From: Eubacteriales bacterium
GTDB lineage: Bacteria > Bacillota > Clostridia > Lachnospirales > Lachnospiraceae
Direction: 5' to 3'
NCBI GenBank assembly: GCA_030537935.1
Contig: JAUNUY010000001.1
Span: 299,920-363,919, forward strand
DNA: 64,000 nt
Notes under the pieces: generated by a model
Told to the model about the DNA's origin: nothing
Databases searched by the model: none
The model's input: the letters and a program-made list of their open reading frames with translations, nothing else
Shown here: positions 54,687-64,000 of the stretch, piece by piece
Layout of the letters: the number at the start of each line of letters is the position of its first letter
Numbering within the stretch: position 1 is the first letter of the stretch
Translations under genes and position numbers: made by a program

Positions 54687-55006
54687 CCGTCACTCCGTTT
54701 CATCAAATCATAGTACAGCCCCAGTTGTGCAAATAATTCTTCATGCTTACGCTTCATATCATCCACCTTCAACCTTGAACCGATGGTATCGTAATTATAA
54801 TCATCCGCTTGCGTATTCGTTTCTATCCTCAGTGTGCCCGCCTCATCATAACCGAAAATGATGATACCGCCGACATCCTCCGTGAAAAGAACGGACATCA
54901 CACGCAACTCGTCTTGAACGGCCTTCGGTAAATCCGAAAAACGCGGATTGAACCAAAACTTCCGATTATAAGCGCTGCATGCACAAATGATGTTTTCTTC
55001 CTTCAT
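54683..55006 (-). CDS. Small conserved cytosolic protein of unknown function (DUF6145-like)
   Basis: A 107-residue soluble acidic protein starting KEENIICACSAYNRKFW, with VLFTEDVGGIIIF and a helical C-terminus. It resembles small clostridial proteins I know as DUF6145, without known function. It has no membrane segment. It overlaps both neighbours by four bases, so it is tightly coupled to the 3-TM protein upstream and coaX downstream. Confidence 0.75.
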   Translation of the reverse strand: MKEENIICACSAYNRKFWFNPRFSDLPKAVQDELRVMSVLFTEDVGGIIIFGYDEAGTLRIETNTQADDYNYDTIGSRLKVDDMKRKHEELFAQLGLYYDLMKRSDG

Positions 55007-55326
55007 AACGCCCCCGACAGCTTCTTAAAGCCTTCCATCAATGCCGGTACCCTTCTGATGAAATAAATTGCGGACAGTACGGCGCAAGATACTGCAGCCG
55101 AAAAATACAGTACGGCTCGCACGCGGATGCCGATTCGACGTTCCCGGGCACCCATAATAAAAAACATGATGGTTCCCATGACATAAGCCGCGCTGAAAAA
55201 CATGGCTCGCCACAGGGCATGCTCTATAAAAAAGATACCGACCATAATGACGAGCATGACCAAGGTGGCCAAAATCATCACGACATAGCTGAAGCGCAGA
55301 TAGCGTTTCTCTTCTTCCTTTTTCAT
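55003..55326 (-). CDS. Small membrane protein of unknown function
   Basis: A 107-residue protein with three hydrophobic segments (about 13-36, 40-58 and 68-88) and a charged N-terminus (KKEEEKRYLRFS). I do not recognise a family. It is three bases after the glyA stop and overlaps the next gene as ATGA. The tight packing with the next small gene suggests the two proteins belong together. Confidence 0.7.
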   Translation of the reverse strand: MKKEEEKRYLRFSYVVMILATLVMLVIMVGIFFIEHALWRAMFFSAAYVMGTIMFFIMGARERRIGIRVRAVLYFSAAVSCAVLSAIYFIRRVPALMEGFKKLSGAL

Positions 55327-55329
55327 ATA

Positions 55330-56574
55330 CTAATACTTCAACGGATACTTTTCCGTCAGCAGCTTCGTAATTGCACGGGCCTTTTCGAGACCTTCCTCGC
55401 CGCCGGTCAAAGCCGCATGAATGGCCGCCGCCACCTGTACCATGTCCTCCTCCTTGAATCCGCGGGATGTCACGGCAGGCGTACCCAATCGGATACCGCT
55501 CGTTACAAACGGTGATTTCGGATCGTTGGGGATGGCATTTTTATTGCAGGTGATGCGTGCTTCTCCGAGAATCTTTTCAGCCTCTTTGCCGTTCCATGCC
55601 GTATTCAGGAGAGAAACCAACATCAGATGATTATCCGTACCGCCCGAAATGACCTTATAGCCATATCCTTCCAGTTCCTTCGCCAAAACGGCCGCATTGT
55701 CAATCACCTGTTGCTGATAAGCCCGAAACGACGGTTGAAGCGCCTCTTTAAAACAGAGTGCCTTGGCCGCAATGACATGCATCAGCGGTCCGCCTTGAAT
55801 ACCGGGGAAGATTGCTTTGTTGAAGTTGAAGCGTTTATTCGCCGCCTCCGTCGCCAAGATAACGCCCCCACGCGGTCCGCGCATCGTCTTGTGCGTCGTC
55901 AACGTCACTACATCCGCATACGGAACGGGACTTTCATGGAGACCGGCCGCCACCAAACCGGCAATATGCGCAATATCAACCATCAAAACGGCATCAACAG
56001 ATTTTGCAATCTCGCTGAAACGTTTGAAATCGATGGCCCTCGAATAGGCACTGGCACCGGCCACAATCATCTTCGGGCGATGCTTTTCCGCCAACATCCG
56101 GATTTCATCGTAATCCAGATAGCCCTCGTCATCAATGCCGTAAGATACGACATGATATAAATTACCGGAGAAATTGGCCGGTGATCCATGGGTTAAATGT
56201 CCGCCTGCACCGAGGTCCATGCCCAATACCGTGTCGCCGGGCCGTAAAACCGCGTAGTAAACGGCAAAGTTCGCCTGTGATCCCGAATGCGGCTGCACGT
56301 TGGCATACTCGGCACCGAAAATTTTCTTGACCCGTTCGATGGCAATACGTTCCACCTCGTCCACAAATTCGCAACCACCGTAATACCGACGTCCCGGATA
56401 ACCTTCCGCATACTTATTCGTCAGCGGGCTGCCCATCGCCTCGATGACAGCCGGACTGACAAAGTTTTCGGATGCAATCAACTCGATATGCTCCTCTTGG
56501 CGGGTAATCTCTCCTTGCATGGCCTTGGCCAATTTTTCATCTTCTTGTGCAATGATATTTATGTCAAACATTAT
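55330..56574 (-). CDS. glyA: Serine hydroxymethyltransferase
   Basis: A 414-residue PLP enzyme that makes glycine and 5,10-methylene-THF from serine. The PLP Lys is in [22 protein letters not shown] and GGHLTHG are also typical. The longer ORF adds 28 codons inside aspS; the ATG at 56574 has GGAGGAAG upstream and forms TAATG with the aspS stop. It feeds the folD/fhs pathway encoded at 29-31 kb. Confidence 0.96.
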   Translation of the reverse strand: MMFDINIIAQEDEKLAKAMQGEITRQEEHIELIASENFVSPAVIEAMGSPLTNKYAEGYPGRRYYGGCEFVDEVERIAIERVKKIFGAEYANVQPHSGSQANFAVYYAVLRPGDTVLGMDLGAGGHLTHGSPANFSGNLYHVVSYGIDDEGYLDYDEIRMLAEKHRPKMIVAGASAYSRAIDFKRFSEIAKSVDAVLMVDIAHIAGLVAAGLHESPVPYADVVTLTTHKTMRGPRGGVILATEAANKRFNFNKAIFPGIQGGPLMHVIAAKALCFKEALQPSFRAYQQQVIDNAAVLAKELEGYGYKVISGGTDNHLMLVSLLNTAWNGKEAEKILGEARITCNKNAIPNDPKSPFVTSGIRLGTPAVTSRGFKEEDMVQVAAAIHAALTGGEEGLEKARAITKLLTEKYPLKY

Positions 56575-58349
56575 TCTTCCTCCTCCGAATTGACCGTTAT
56601 TCCCAGTTCTTCCAGTTGTTTTGTATCGACGATATCCGGTGCATTCGTCATCAGACAAGAAGCATCCTTCGTCTTCGGAAATGCAATAACATCTCGAATA
56701 TTATCCGTTCCCGTCAGCAACATCACCAGACGGTCAAGACCGTATGCGAGACCGGCATGGGGCGGTACCCCATAACGAAATGCCTCCAACAGAAAACCGA
56801 AGCGCTCCTTTGCCTCCGTTGCCGAAAAGCCGAGGGCTTCAAACATGCGTTGCTGAATATCCGCTTCATGAATACGGACACTGCCGCCACCCAACTCATA
56901 ACCGTTCAAAACAATGTCATAAGCTTTTGCTTTGGCATCCGCCTTTTGTACATCAAAGTTCGCCCTATCCGCATCCGCCACCATCGTAAAGGGATGGTGC
57001 ATGGCCGTGTAGCGGTTCTCTTCTTCGGAAAATTCAAAGAGCGGAAAATCGGTTATCCAGACAAAGCGATAGCCTGTATCCGTTATCAAATCCAATTCCT
57101 TCGCCAGGTGTACACGCAGATTACCGAGGGCATTGCATACAACCCCGTCCGCGTCACCGATGATGAGTACCATATCCCCGGTTTTCGCACCGACCGTATC
57201 AATAATCTGCTGCATCTCCGCTTCCGTCAGGAATTTCGCAAATGATGCCTTAACGCCTTCTTCTTTCAGTTGAATGTAAAAGAGACCCTTCGCACCGTAA
57301 TCACGGACGAAGGAAACCAGTTTGTCTACCTTCTTTCGGCCCATATCGGCCTGACCGGATACCACCAGCGCCCGCACACTACCACCGTCCGCCACGGTAT
57401 CTTTGAAGGCGCCGAAGTCCATCTCCGCCACCACCTTTGAAATGTCAATCAATTCCATCCCGAAACGCAGGTCCGGCTTATCACTGCCGAAACGACGCAT
57501 GGCCTCTGCATAAGTAAGCCGCGGAATCGGCAACGGCACGTCGTAACCGACGGCCTCTTTGAATACGTACTGCAAAAGACGTTCGTTGACGCCGATAACA
57601 TCGTCAACATCCGCAAAGGACATTTCCATGTCGATTTGCGTAAACTCCGGTTGCCGGTCGGCACGCAAATCTTCATCCCGGAAACACTTTGTAATCTGCA
57701 GGTAGCGGTCGAAACCGGAGACCATCAGCAACTGTTTGAAGAGCTGCGGTGACTGCGGAAGAGCGTAAAACTTTCCGTTGTCAATCCGTGACGGCACGAG
57801 ATAATCGCGAGCCCCTTCCGGCGTACTCTTCGTCAGAACGGGCGTCTCAATCTCAAGAAACCCTTCTTTATAGAGGAATTCCCGGACGAGATGCGTCACC
57901 TTGGACCGCATCATCAATATCCGTTGAAGATCGGGACGACGCAGATCCAAATAGCGATATTTAAGTCGCAAATCTTCCTTCGTATGAGACCCCTCTTCAA
58001 TATGAAACGGCGGCGTTTCCGCCACCGAATAAAGTATTAAATCCGTGGCACGAAGTTCAACGGCCCCTGTCTCAAGCTGTTCGTTTACGGCACCGCCACG
58101 CTTTTGCAGTACACCACGAATCCCGACAACATATTCGTTATGCAGTCCCTGTGCCCGTTCATAAACCGCTGTACTGACGGTTTCAGGGTCAAAGAGAACC
58201 TGCAAAAATCCGCTGCGGTCTCTCATATCGACAAACACCAGACCGCCCAAATTTCTTTTTTTATGGACCCACCCCTTGATGACGATTTCCCGGCCGATGT
58301 CCGCCGGTGAAACTTCCGTCATACGATGTGTTCGTTGCATATCACTCAT
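56571..58349 (-). CDS. aspS: Aspartate-tRNA ligase
   Basis: A 592-residue bacterial-type class II synthetase: OB-fold anticodon domain ([14 protein letters not shown]), catalytic core with motif 2 ([20 protein letters not shown]), the bacterial GAD insertion and motif 3 (GLDRLVMLL). The start at 58349 overlaps hisS by eight bases; an ATG at 58340 is also possible. Whether it is strict for tRNA-Asp or also charges tRNA-Asn is not shown by the sequence. Confidence 0.96.
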   Translation of the reverse strand: MSDMQRTHRMTEVSPADIGREIVIKGWVHKKRNLGGLVFVDMRDRSGFLQVLFDPETVSTAVYERAQGLHNEYVVGIRGVLQKRGGAVNEQLETGAVELRATDLILYSVAETPPFHIEEGSHTKEDLRLKYRYLDLRRPDLQRILMMRSKVTHLVREFLYKEGFLEIETPVLTKSTPEGARDYLVPSRIDNGKFYALPQSPQLFKQLLMVSGFDRYLQITKCFRDEDLRADRQPEFTQIDMEMSFADVDDVIGVNERLLQYVFKEAVGYDVPLPIPRLTYAEAMRRFGSDKPDLRFGMELIDISKVVAEMDFGAFKDTVADGGSVRALVVSGQADMGRKKVDKLVSFVRDYGAKGLFYIQLKEEGVKASFAKFLTEAEMQQIIDTVGAKTGDMVLIIGDADGVVCNALGNLRVHLAKELDLITDTGYRFVWITDFPLFEFSEEENRYTAMHHPFTMVADADRANFDVQKADAKAKAYDIVLNGYELGGGSVRIHEADIQQRMFEALGFSATEAKERFGFLLEAFRYGVPPHAGLAYGLDRLVMLLTGTDNIRDVIAFPKTKDASCLMTNAPDIVDTKQLEELGITVNSEEEE

Positions 58350-59604
58350 CTCCCGCTGCCCCTTTCGTTATTGTCTCACATAAAATGTCAAATCCGCAGA
58401 TGATGTCTTCACCTGTAAGCATGTTTTTTAAACGGACCGTCCGGTTCGCGCATTCGTCTTCGCCGATGATAGCGGTGAACTTTGCACCGATTTTATTAGC
58501 ATACTTCATCTGTGCCCGAACGGAACGGCCCATCAGGTCAATTTCCGTTCGCAGACCGCCGCGGCGTGCCGCCATGGCCAGCTGATAAGCGTCGGCAGAT
58601 GTATTCCCGATAACGCCGAGGTAGAGGTCCGGTTCTGTATCGACCGGCAATTCAATCCCGTCCTTATCCAAAAAATACATAATCCGTTCTATGCCCATAC
58701 CGAAGCCGACGGCCGGAATATCCTGTTTCCCGTCAATCTCATGCACCAAGCCGTCGAAACGGCCACCGCCACAAAGCGTAAAGCCGTCCCGGTCTACAAA
58801 TTCGAAAACCGTTTTCGTATAATAGTCCAATCCACGAACAATGTCCGGGTTCACCGCATACGGAATGCCGTTCGCCTTCAGTAAGGCTTCCAAGGTTGCC
58901 ATATGCTCTTTGCATTCATCATCCAGATAATCCAAAATCCGCGGTGCACTCGCCACCACCTCGGAACACTTCTGTTCCTTGCAATCAATGACGCGCAACG
59001 GATTTCTGCTCATCCGTTCGATACAGGTCGGACAAAGTGCCGCCTCGTGATTTTTTAAATAATCCACCAATGCCGCACTGTAAACCGACCGGCAGCTACC
59101 CTGACCGATACTATTGATATTCAGTTTGACGTCTTTGAGACCGATGGATTTAATAAATTCGTAGGCCACGGAAATGACTTCCAATTCCGCCAACGGCGAG
59201 GCCGACCCAATCAACTCGCAGCCGAACTGATGATGCTGACGAAGACGACCGCTCGCCGGCTTCTCATACCGAAAGGCGGGTGTAAAGTAAAAGAACTTCT
59301 TCGGTGCCGGTTCCGCATACATATTGTGCTCCAAATAAGCCCGAATAACCGGTGATGTTCCTTCCGGTTTCAAGCTGATGCTTCGTCCGCCCTTATCCTC
59401 GAAGGTATACATTTCCTTTTGTACGATGTCCGTTGCATCACCTACGCCGCGTTCGAACAATGCCGTATGTTCGAATGCCGGTGTAATTATTTGTCCGAAA
59501 TTGAAACTTGAAGCGATTCGTCTTGCCGTATCCTCGATAATTTGACGGATGGCCATATCCTTGCCGAACCAATCCTTTGTTCCTCTGGGTGCTTGTGTAA
59601 TCAA
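58342..59604 (-). CDS. hisS: Histidine-tRNA ligase
   Basis: A 420-residue class II synthetase. Motif 1 region [12 protein letters not shown], motif 2 [19 protein letters not shown], the His-specific motif [13 protein letters not shown] and motif 3 GFGMGIERI are all present, followed by the anticodon-binding domain. No T-box precedes it; the gene is 12 bases after the metallo-hydrolase stop. Confidence 0.97.
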   Translation of the reverse strand: MITQAPRGTKDWFGKDMAIRQIIEDTARRIASSFNFGQIITPAFEHTALFERGVGDATDIVQKEMYTFEDKGGRSISLKPEGTSPVIRAYLEHNMYAEPAPKKFFYFTPAFRYEKPASGRLRQHHQFGCELIGSASPLAELEVISVAYEFIKSIGLKDVKLNINSIGQGSCRSVYSAALVDYLKNHEAALCPTCIERMSRNPLRVIDCKEQKCSEVVASAPRILDYLDDECKEHMATLEALLKANGIPYAVNPDIVRGLDYYTKTVFEFVDRDGFTLCGGGRFDGLVHEIDGKQDIPAVGFGMGIERIMYFLDKDGIELPVDTEPDLYLGVIGNTSADAYQLAMAARRGGLRTEIDLMGRSVRAQMKYANKIGAKFTAIIGEDECANRTVRLKNMLTGEDIICGFDILCETITKGAAGDE

Positions 59605-59616
59605 TGTATCCTCTTT

Positions 59617-60243
59617 CTATTTCTCAACATACGGGTTCTGCTCCCGCTCAATGGCGATGGTAGAGCGGAATCCGTGACCGGGATAGACGATGACATCGTC
59701 ATCCAGACGCATCAGTTTTACATTTAGGCTCTTCAACAATGCTTCGTAATCTCCGGTCGGCAAATCGGTTCGACCGATGGTACCGCGAAACAGGGTATCG
59801 CCGGTAAAAATGAGTTTTTCCGTCGGAAAATAGAAGCACATTCCGCCACCCGTATGACCGGGCGTTGCAATAATCTGCATACCATAGCCGATAACCGTCC
59901 GCTCCCCTTCATCCAGCACTTCATCCGGAATCGCGGTGACATGTTTCCGACCGAAAGAGGATGAAAGATTCAACGCCGGATCACCGACCAACGGTGCTTC
60001 CGTCCGTGCACAGAGACAGGGAATGTCGTATGCCGCCCGCAATTCGTTCACCGCACCGATATGGTCGTAATGGCCATGCGTAAGCAATATCATCTCGGGC
60101 AACAAGCCCTCTTCTGCAATATACGACTGAATCGCCGCTGCATCCGCACCGGGATCGACGATAAATGCCGCCTTCGTTTCAGGATGACTGCCGATATAGC
60201 AATTTGTCCGCATGCTGCCCAGAACCAATGCCTTTACTTTCAT
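59617..60243 (-). CDS. Metallo-beta-lactamase fold hydrolase (glyoxalase II-like)
   Basis: A 208-residue protein with the metal site THGHYDHIG, then TPGHTGGGMC, FTGDTLF and VYPGHG, the set seen in short glyoxalase II-like proteins of the YcbL/YqgX type. It probably hydrolyses a thioester or similar metabolite; the substrate is unknown. The ATG at 60243 forms TGATG with the rel stop. This gene between rel and hisS is common in Bacillota. Confidence 0.9.
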   Translation of the reverse strand: MKVKALVLGSMRTNCYIGSHPETKAAFIVDPGADAAAIQSYIAEEGLLPEMILLTHGHYDHIGAVNELRAAYDIPCLCARTEAPLVGDPALNLSSSFGRKHVTAIPDEVLDEGERTVIGYGMQIIATPGHTGGGMCFYFPTEKLIFTGDTLFRGTIGRTDLPTGDYEALLKSLNVKLMRLDDDVIVYPGHGFRSTIAIEREQNPYVEK

Positions 60244-62525
60244 CATGCCCTCACCCTTTCAATGTCCATAATTTCCGGAATACTCTTTAGTTTATCCATA
60301 ATCTTAATCAGTTGACTCTTATCGCAAACCCAGAAATCAATTTCAACCACCGCTTCACCATGCTTTGTCGGCCGTACGTTCATACCGGAAATATTGATAT
60401 CGTTTTCGCTGAATATCCGTGTAATAATCATCAACAGACCCGTTTTATCTCTGCTGAAGATTTTCAACGAGGCGATAAAACATTTCGAACTGTCCATGCC
60501 GTCCGTATTCCACTCCGTTTCAATCAGACGCAGCTTATCCGGCTCACTCATATTGATGACATTAATACAATCCGTCCTATGTACTGATACACCGCGACCG
60601 CGGGTAATAAAGCCGACGATTTCGTCACCCGGGACGGGACTGCAACATTTGGACAAACGGATGGAAATGTCCCGCTGCCCTTTCACTTGAACGCTGCTCT
60701 CCTTCCCGAGGCTCTTCATCGCATGGGCTTTATTGACGGAAGCCAATATCTTTTCATCCGTCATCTCTTCGGCCCTACGCTCATTATTGTACTCTTCAAT
60801 CAGACGGGATACGACCGCACCTTCTTTCAGTCCGCCATGTCCCACGGCGGCCATAACGGCCTCCCAATTCTTCAAGTTGTATCGTTTGAGTACCTTGTCG
60901 ATGTATTTATTTTTAATTAAGTCATTAATGTTGTAACCATGATTCTTCGCATAGTCATTGACCAGTTCCCGTCCCTTGGCAATATTTTCTTCTTTATTCC
61001 TCGATTTGAACCATTGATTGATTTTATTCTTTGCCTGGGCGGTTACAACGAGATTCAACCAGTCCAAACTTGGTCCGTGCGAATTTTGCGAAGTGACGAT
61101 CTCCACACGGTCTCCGTTATTGAGTTGATAATCCTTGGGCACCATCTTCCCATTAACACGGGCACCGACCATCTTGTTCCCCACAGCCGAGTGGATGGAA
61201 TAGGCAAAGTCCACCGGTGTCGAACCGGCTTTCAGGGTCTTTACGTCCCCGTCGGGCGTGAAGCAGTATACATTTTCGGAAAAGATGTTCAAGTCATCCT
61301 TAACCGCATTCATATACTCCTCATTGTCCGTCATGTCCTGTTGCCATTCCAAAATACGACGCAACCAGGTTAACTTCGCATCCATGTCATCGTCATTTTT
61401 CGAGCGACGCCGTCCTTCTTTATAGACCCAATGTGCTGCAATACCATATTCCGCGGTCTTGTGCATCTCCTTGGTACGGATTTGAATCTCAAACGGCAGT
61501 GCCCCCTCACCGATAACCGTCGTATGCAAAGAACTGTACATATTCGGTTTTGGCATGGCGATATAATCCTTGAAACGACCGGGAATGGGCTTGTAAATAT
61601 CATGAATAATACCCAGAACCGCATAGCAATCTGCAACCGTATCCACGATAATGCGGATGGCGAACAAGTCATATATCTGGTCCAGCTCCTTGTCCTGCTT
61701 AACCATCTTCCGATAGATACTGAACACGTGTTTTACCCGACCATATAGTTCCGCCGTTAAACCGGCATCCGCCACATGACGCTTCACCTCGCGAATAATG
61801 CTCGAGATGTATTCGTGCCGGCTGCTCTCTCGTTCATTCAACTGATGAATCAAATCAAAGTAGATTGCCGGCTTCAAATATCGTAAAGCCAGATCATCCA
61901 GCTCCACCTTGATTTTGAAGATACCAAGTCGGTGTGCCAACGGAGAATAGATGTCTTGCGTCTCCAACGCTTTTTCAATCTGTTTCTCCCGTTTCATGAA
62001 CTGTAATGTTCGCATGTTATGTAAACGGTCGGCCAGTTTGATGAGGATGACGCGAATATCTTTGGCCATAGCCAAAAACATTTTCCGGAGATTGTCCGCC
62101 TGAATTTCGACCTTATCTTTTTTTAACGACACCTTACCCAACTTTGTAACGCCGTCAACCAAAAGGGCGACGTCGGGATTGAACATCTCTTCGATTTCCT
62201 CGTAACTGTAGTCCGTATCTTCAATCACATCATGCAATAAACCGGCGATGATGGTCTCCATATCCAGCTCCAGTGCAGCCAAAATAATGCTGACGCGCAG
62301 CGGATGAATGATATAGGGTTCTCCGGATTTTCGCATCTGATCACGATGTGCTTCGAGGGCCAAATCATAGGCGCGCCGGAGCATGTCCATATCCGGATTC
62401 GGATGATAGCTCCGAACGGCATCGCAAAGAATCTCAAACAACTCTTGCGGCGTCGCGTCGTCCGGCGGGGATGCGAGGATAGGGTCTACGCCGATGTCCG
62501 TATACTTATTCGTTACATCTGCCAT
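60243..62525 (-). CDS. rel: Bifunctional (p)ppGpp synthetase/hydrolase
   Basis: A 760-residue long RelA/SpoT homolog. The hydrolase HD domain has HRDQMRKSGEPYIIHP and LLHDVIEDT (HD at 98-99). The synthetase has RFKDYIAMPKPNMYSSLHTT. TGS and ACT domains follow. Both active sites look intact, so it can make and destroy (p)ppGpp in the stringent response. It is five bases before apt on the operon's upstream side, a conserved neighbour. Confidence 0.96.
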   Translation of the reverse strand: MADVTNKYTDIGVDPILASPPDDATPQELFEILCDAVRSYHPNPDMDMLRRAYDLALEAHRDQMRKSGEPYIIHPLRVSIILAALELDMETIIAGLLHDVIEDTDYSYEEIEEMFNPDVALLVDGVTKLGKVSLKKDKVEIQADNLRKMFLAMAKDIRVILIKLADRLHNMRTLQFMKREKQIEKALETQDIYSPLAHRLGIFKIKVELDDLALRYLKPAIYFDLIHQLNERESSRHEYISSIIREVKRHVADAGLTAELYGRVKHVFSIYRKMVKQDKELDQIYDLFAIRIIVDTVADCYAVLGIIHDIYKPIPGRFKDYIAMPKPNMYSSLHTTVIGEGALPFEIQIRTKEMHKTAEYGIAAHWVYKEGRRRSKNDDDMDAKLTWLRRILEWQQDMTDNEEYMNAVKDDLNIFSENVYCFTPDGDVKTLKAGSTPVDFAYSIHSAVGNKMVGARVNGKMVPKDYQLNNGDRVEIVTSQNSHGPSLDWLNLVVTAQAKNKINQWFKSRNKEENIAKGRELVNDYAKNHGYNINDLIKNKYIDKVLKRYNLKNWEAVMAAVGHGGLKEGAVVSRLIEEYNNERRAEEMTDEKILASVNKAHAMKSLGKESSVQVKGQRDISIRLSKCCSPVPGDEIVGFITRGRGVSVHRTDCINVINMSEPDKLRLIETEWNTDGMDSSKCFIASLKIFSRDKTGLLMIITRIFSENDINISGMNVRPTKHGEAVVEIDFWVCDKSQLIKIMDKLKSIPEIMDIERVRA

Positions 62526-62530
62526 AGGCT

Positions 62531-63055
62531 TTACGCTCCTTCATATGCCACCAACGTACGAACGGACGTGCCGGGCAATTTATCACGCCCCTTGAGTCCT
62601 TTTAATTCAATCAGAAAACAGCAACGTACCACTTGACCGCCCAAATCTTCTACCAGCCGGATAATGGCTTCCGTCGTACCGCCGGTCGCGAGCAGATCGT
62701 CAACAATAACGACCTTATCACCCGGTTTGATGGACCGTCTGTGAATCTCCAGCGTGGCAATACCGTATTCAAGCTCATACGACATGCTTGCCGTTTTCCC
62801 CGGCAGCTTGCCTTCTTTTCGCACAGGAATGAATCCCTTGCCCATGGCATAAGCCACGGGCACGCCGAAAATGAAACCGCGAGCTTCCGGACCGATAACG
62901 TAGTCGAAGTCTACATCTTCCAACTCCTTTATGAATCCGTCGATTGCCAAACGGAGTCCGTCCGCTTGTTCTACGACATTGGTAATATCCCGGAAAAGAA
63001 TCCCCTCTTTCGGAAAGTCGGGAATGGTGATTATATAGTCAGCCAGTTGTTTCAT
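62531..63055 (-). CDS. apt: Adenine phosphoribosyltransferase
   Basis: A 174-residue purine salvage enzyme (adenine plus PRPP to AMP). Motifs: IGPEARGFIFG, KEGKLPGKT and the PRPP-binding VVIVDDLLATGGT. It is the first gene of the ten-gene operon. Its promoter is not clear; a TATAGT lies at 63081-63086 with no good -35. Confidence 0.95.
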   Translation of the reverse strand: MKQLADYIITIPDFPKEGILFRDITNVVEQADGLRLAIDGFIKELEDVDFDYVIGPEARGFIFGVPVAYAMGKGFIPVRKEGKLPGKTASMSYELEYGIATLEIHRRSIKPGDKVVIVDDLLATGGTTEAIIRLVEDLGGQVVRCCFLIELKGLKGRDKLPGTSVRTLVAYEGA

Positions 63056-63244
63056 TTTCTACCTCGTTATTTTTTAATTACTATATGAAATGTAATATTT
63101 ACAGTTCTTTTCATTGTATATGATTTTCATCCATTTTTCAATATTTCAGATGGAAAAAGCGTAAGTGGATAATATAGCGGAGCATAGTACGATAAGACAT
63201 GTGCTTCGCTCATTACATTCCTCTACTTCTCCTTAAACTCTCAT

Positions 63245-63279
63245 AACAGCCGACCATGCCTATCTCATGGTCGGCTGTT
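63245..63279. repeat. Perfect inverted repeat in the gap before apt
   Basis: Fourteen-base arms (63245-63258 and 63266-63279) with a 7-base loop. No clear T-tract follows on either strand. The 400-base gap 63056-63455 holds this repeat, the one at 63346-63395, and no gene; it is AT-richer than the operons. Confidence 0.7.
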
Positions 63280-63345
63280 GACGGAGCGACGCATGGTACG
63301 ACGCGACAGGGAGATTTTTGCCAAGATCCTTTTTCATTTATGGCG

Positions 63346-63395
63346 GGTTTGCTGTAAGATGTTTTTCATTTTTAAACAGAAAAAAACAGCAAACC
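63346..63395 (-). terminator. Inverted repeat downstream of the GyrI-like gene, possible terminator
   Basis: Ten-base arms (63346-63355 and 63386-63395) with a 30-base A/T-rich spacer, located 60 bases after the stop of the GyrI-like gene. The spacer is longer than usual for a terminator and the T-tract lies inside it, so its role is uncertain. Confidence 0.4.
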
Positions 63396-63455
63396 TTTGT
63401 GACTTACTGTTCCCGTATTAGGTGATATTAAGTTGTCAGTTATACAAACCGGAAT

Positions 63456-64000
63456 CTATTGTTTCCTTTTGATCGGATGCCTAATTACTGTCTTTAACTT
63501 ATTTTCCGACACTTTTCTTATGTCACTTAAATAGATCTCATGATGCATTCGTTCATCTGTTATATCTAAGTCATACCCTTTGCTTTCAATATATTCATGC
63601 ATCATTGAAACCGTAGCCGGTTCACTATCATAAGATCCTATATGCATACACTGCACGCATAATCCTTCATCATAGGTCATGAATTCTACCTTTGAAAAAT
63701 CAGTCTTCTTTTTCTTGGTCGCTTCTAAAACAGCCCAGTCAAAGTCAGTTTTTTTAACAAAATCGGGCAATCGTATAACTGAAATCCACTTAAAATTTGC
63801 CTTATGTTCATAGTCTACACCTTGGATTCCATCCTGCCACCAAAATCCTTCAAGTGGCGGCACGACAAAGTCAAAATATCCTTCAATCCGGTGTGTCCCT
63901 TTTTTGCTCATTTTGATGGTGTACGCTATACCATAGAGTAATCCCATGGATTGCTTGTACTCACCATCTTCTAAATTAGGATCTCCACTCCCTCTAATGG
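63456..64000 (-). CDS. GyrI-like small-molecule-binding domain protein (cut by window edge)
   Basis: Reading is open to the right edge: at least 180 residues, with IRGSGDPN and GEYKQSMGLLYGIAYTIKM before the first visible Met. The motif EGYFDFVVPPLEGFWW and the C-terminal HHEIYLSDIRK are typical of GyrI-like proteins of about 210 residues. This family binds small hydrophobic ligands or hydrolyses related compounds. Base composition is lower in GC than the rest of the window, and the gene stands apart, so it may have come by transfer. The start and neighbour are outside the window. Confidence 0.85.
   Translation of the reverse strand, partial: IRGSGDPNLEDGEYKQSMGLLYGIAYTIKMSKKGTHRIEGYFDFVVPPLEGFWWQDGIQGVDYEHKANFKWISVIRLPDFVKKTDFDWAVLEATKKKKTDFSKVEFMTYDEGLCVQCMHIGSYDSEPATVSMMHEYIESKGYDLDITDERMHHEIYLSDIRKVSENKLKTVIRHPIKRKQ

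Noticed and set aside
1..64000. Phage, insertion sequence, CRISPR array, toxin-antitoxin or defence system
   Set aside because: Almost all bases are covered by recognisable core or transporter genes; no transposase, integrase, cas gene or repeat array was found.

Overview
The window is 64 kb of dense core chromosome from a mid-GC (roughly half G+C by eye) anaerobic Bacillota, most likely a member of the Clostridia/Tissierellia. The evidence is a large Bacillus-type SRP RNA, a T-box riboswitch before thrS, a PASTA-domain Ser/Thr kinase with its PP2C phosphatase, a class III fructose-1,6-bisphosphatase, formate-tetrahydrofolate ligase, two ECF-type vitamin/cofactor uptake modules and only the oxidative half of the TCA cycle. 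I cannot name the genus from sequence alone.

Layout. (1) 0-7 kb: a lipoprotein cyclophilin, response regulator and sensor kinase operon (kinase cut by the left edge), then a MATE pump with a split ThrE-type amino-acid exporter, and class III FBPase. (2) 7-15 kb: a plus-strand aconitase, NAD-type isocitrate dehydrogenase and citrate synthase operon, a serine hydrolase on the other strand, and an AI-2E family protein followed by phosphoglycerate mutase. (3) 15-25 kb, minus strand: def-fmt-rlmN-rsmB-prpC-prkC-rsgA-rpe-thiN-rho, a ten-gene translation/signalling operon with a strong promoter before def. (4) 25-34 kb, minus strand: ftsK-fhs-folD-murE-like-priA, preceded by a tRNA-Thr(CGU) plus SRP RNA transcription unit. 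(5) 34-37 kb: a lipoprotein and an ABC half-exporter. (6) 37-42.6 kb: rpmE, terminator, prmC-prfA-tsaE-tsaB-rimI-rnz-tsaD, a tRNA-modification and translation-termination operon. (7) 42.6-50 kb: guaC, and T-box-thrS-rluF-ligA-hypothetical-ECF S component. (8) 50-53 kb: a complete ECF transporter with a Trep_Strep-like S component. (9) 53-63 kb: a ten-gene operon apt-rel-MBL hydrolase-hisS-aspS-glyA-two small conserved proteins-coaX-dusB. (10) 63-64 kb: an AT-richer GyrI-like gene cut by the right edge, separated by 400 bases that hold two inverted repeats.

How it works together. Most genes sit in long operons with 1-23 base overlaps, so many starts were shifted here from the longest possible ORF to the start that has a ribosome binding site and family-typical length (for example fmt at a TTG, and rlmN, tsaB, tsaD, thiN, glyA, prfA). 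Promoters are unusually easy to read: at least eight have a TATAAT-like -10 with a 17-base spacer.

I found no phage, insertion sequence, CRISPR array or defence locus, and no convincing wholly new system. The best second-look items are a MurE-like ligase with altered signature motifs, a structured L31 leader with mutually exclusive hairpins, the tRNA-Thr/SRP RNA tandem, a Rho lacking the usual N-terminal helical domain, and the orphan ECF S component.
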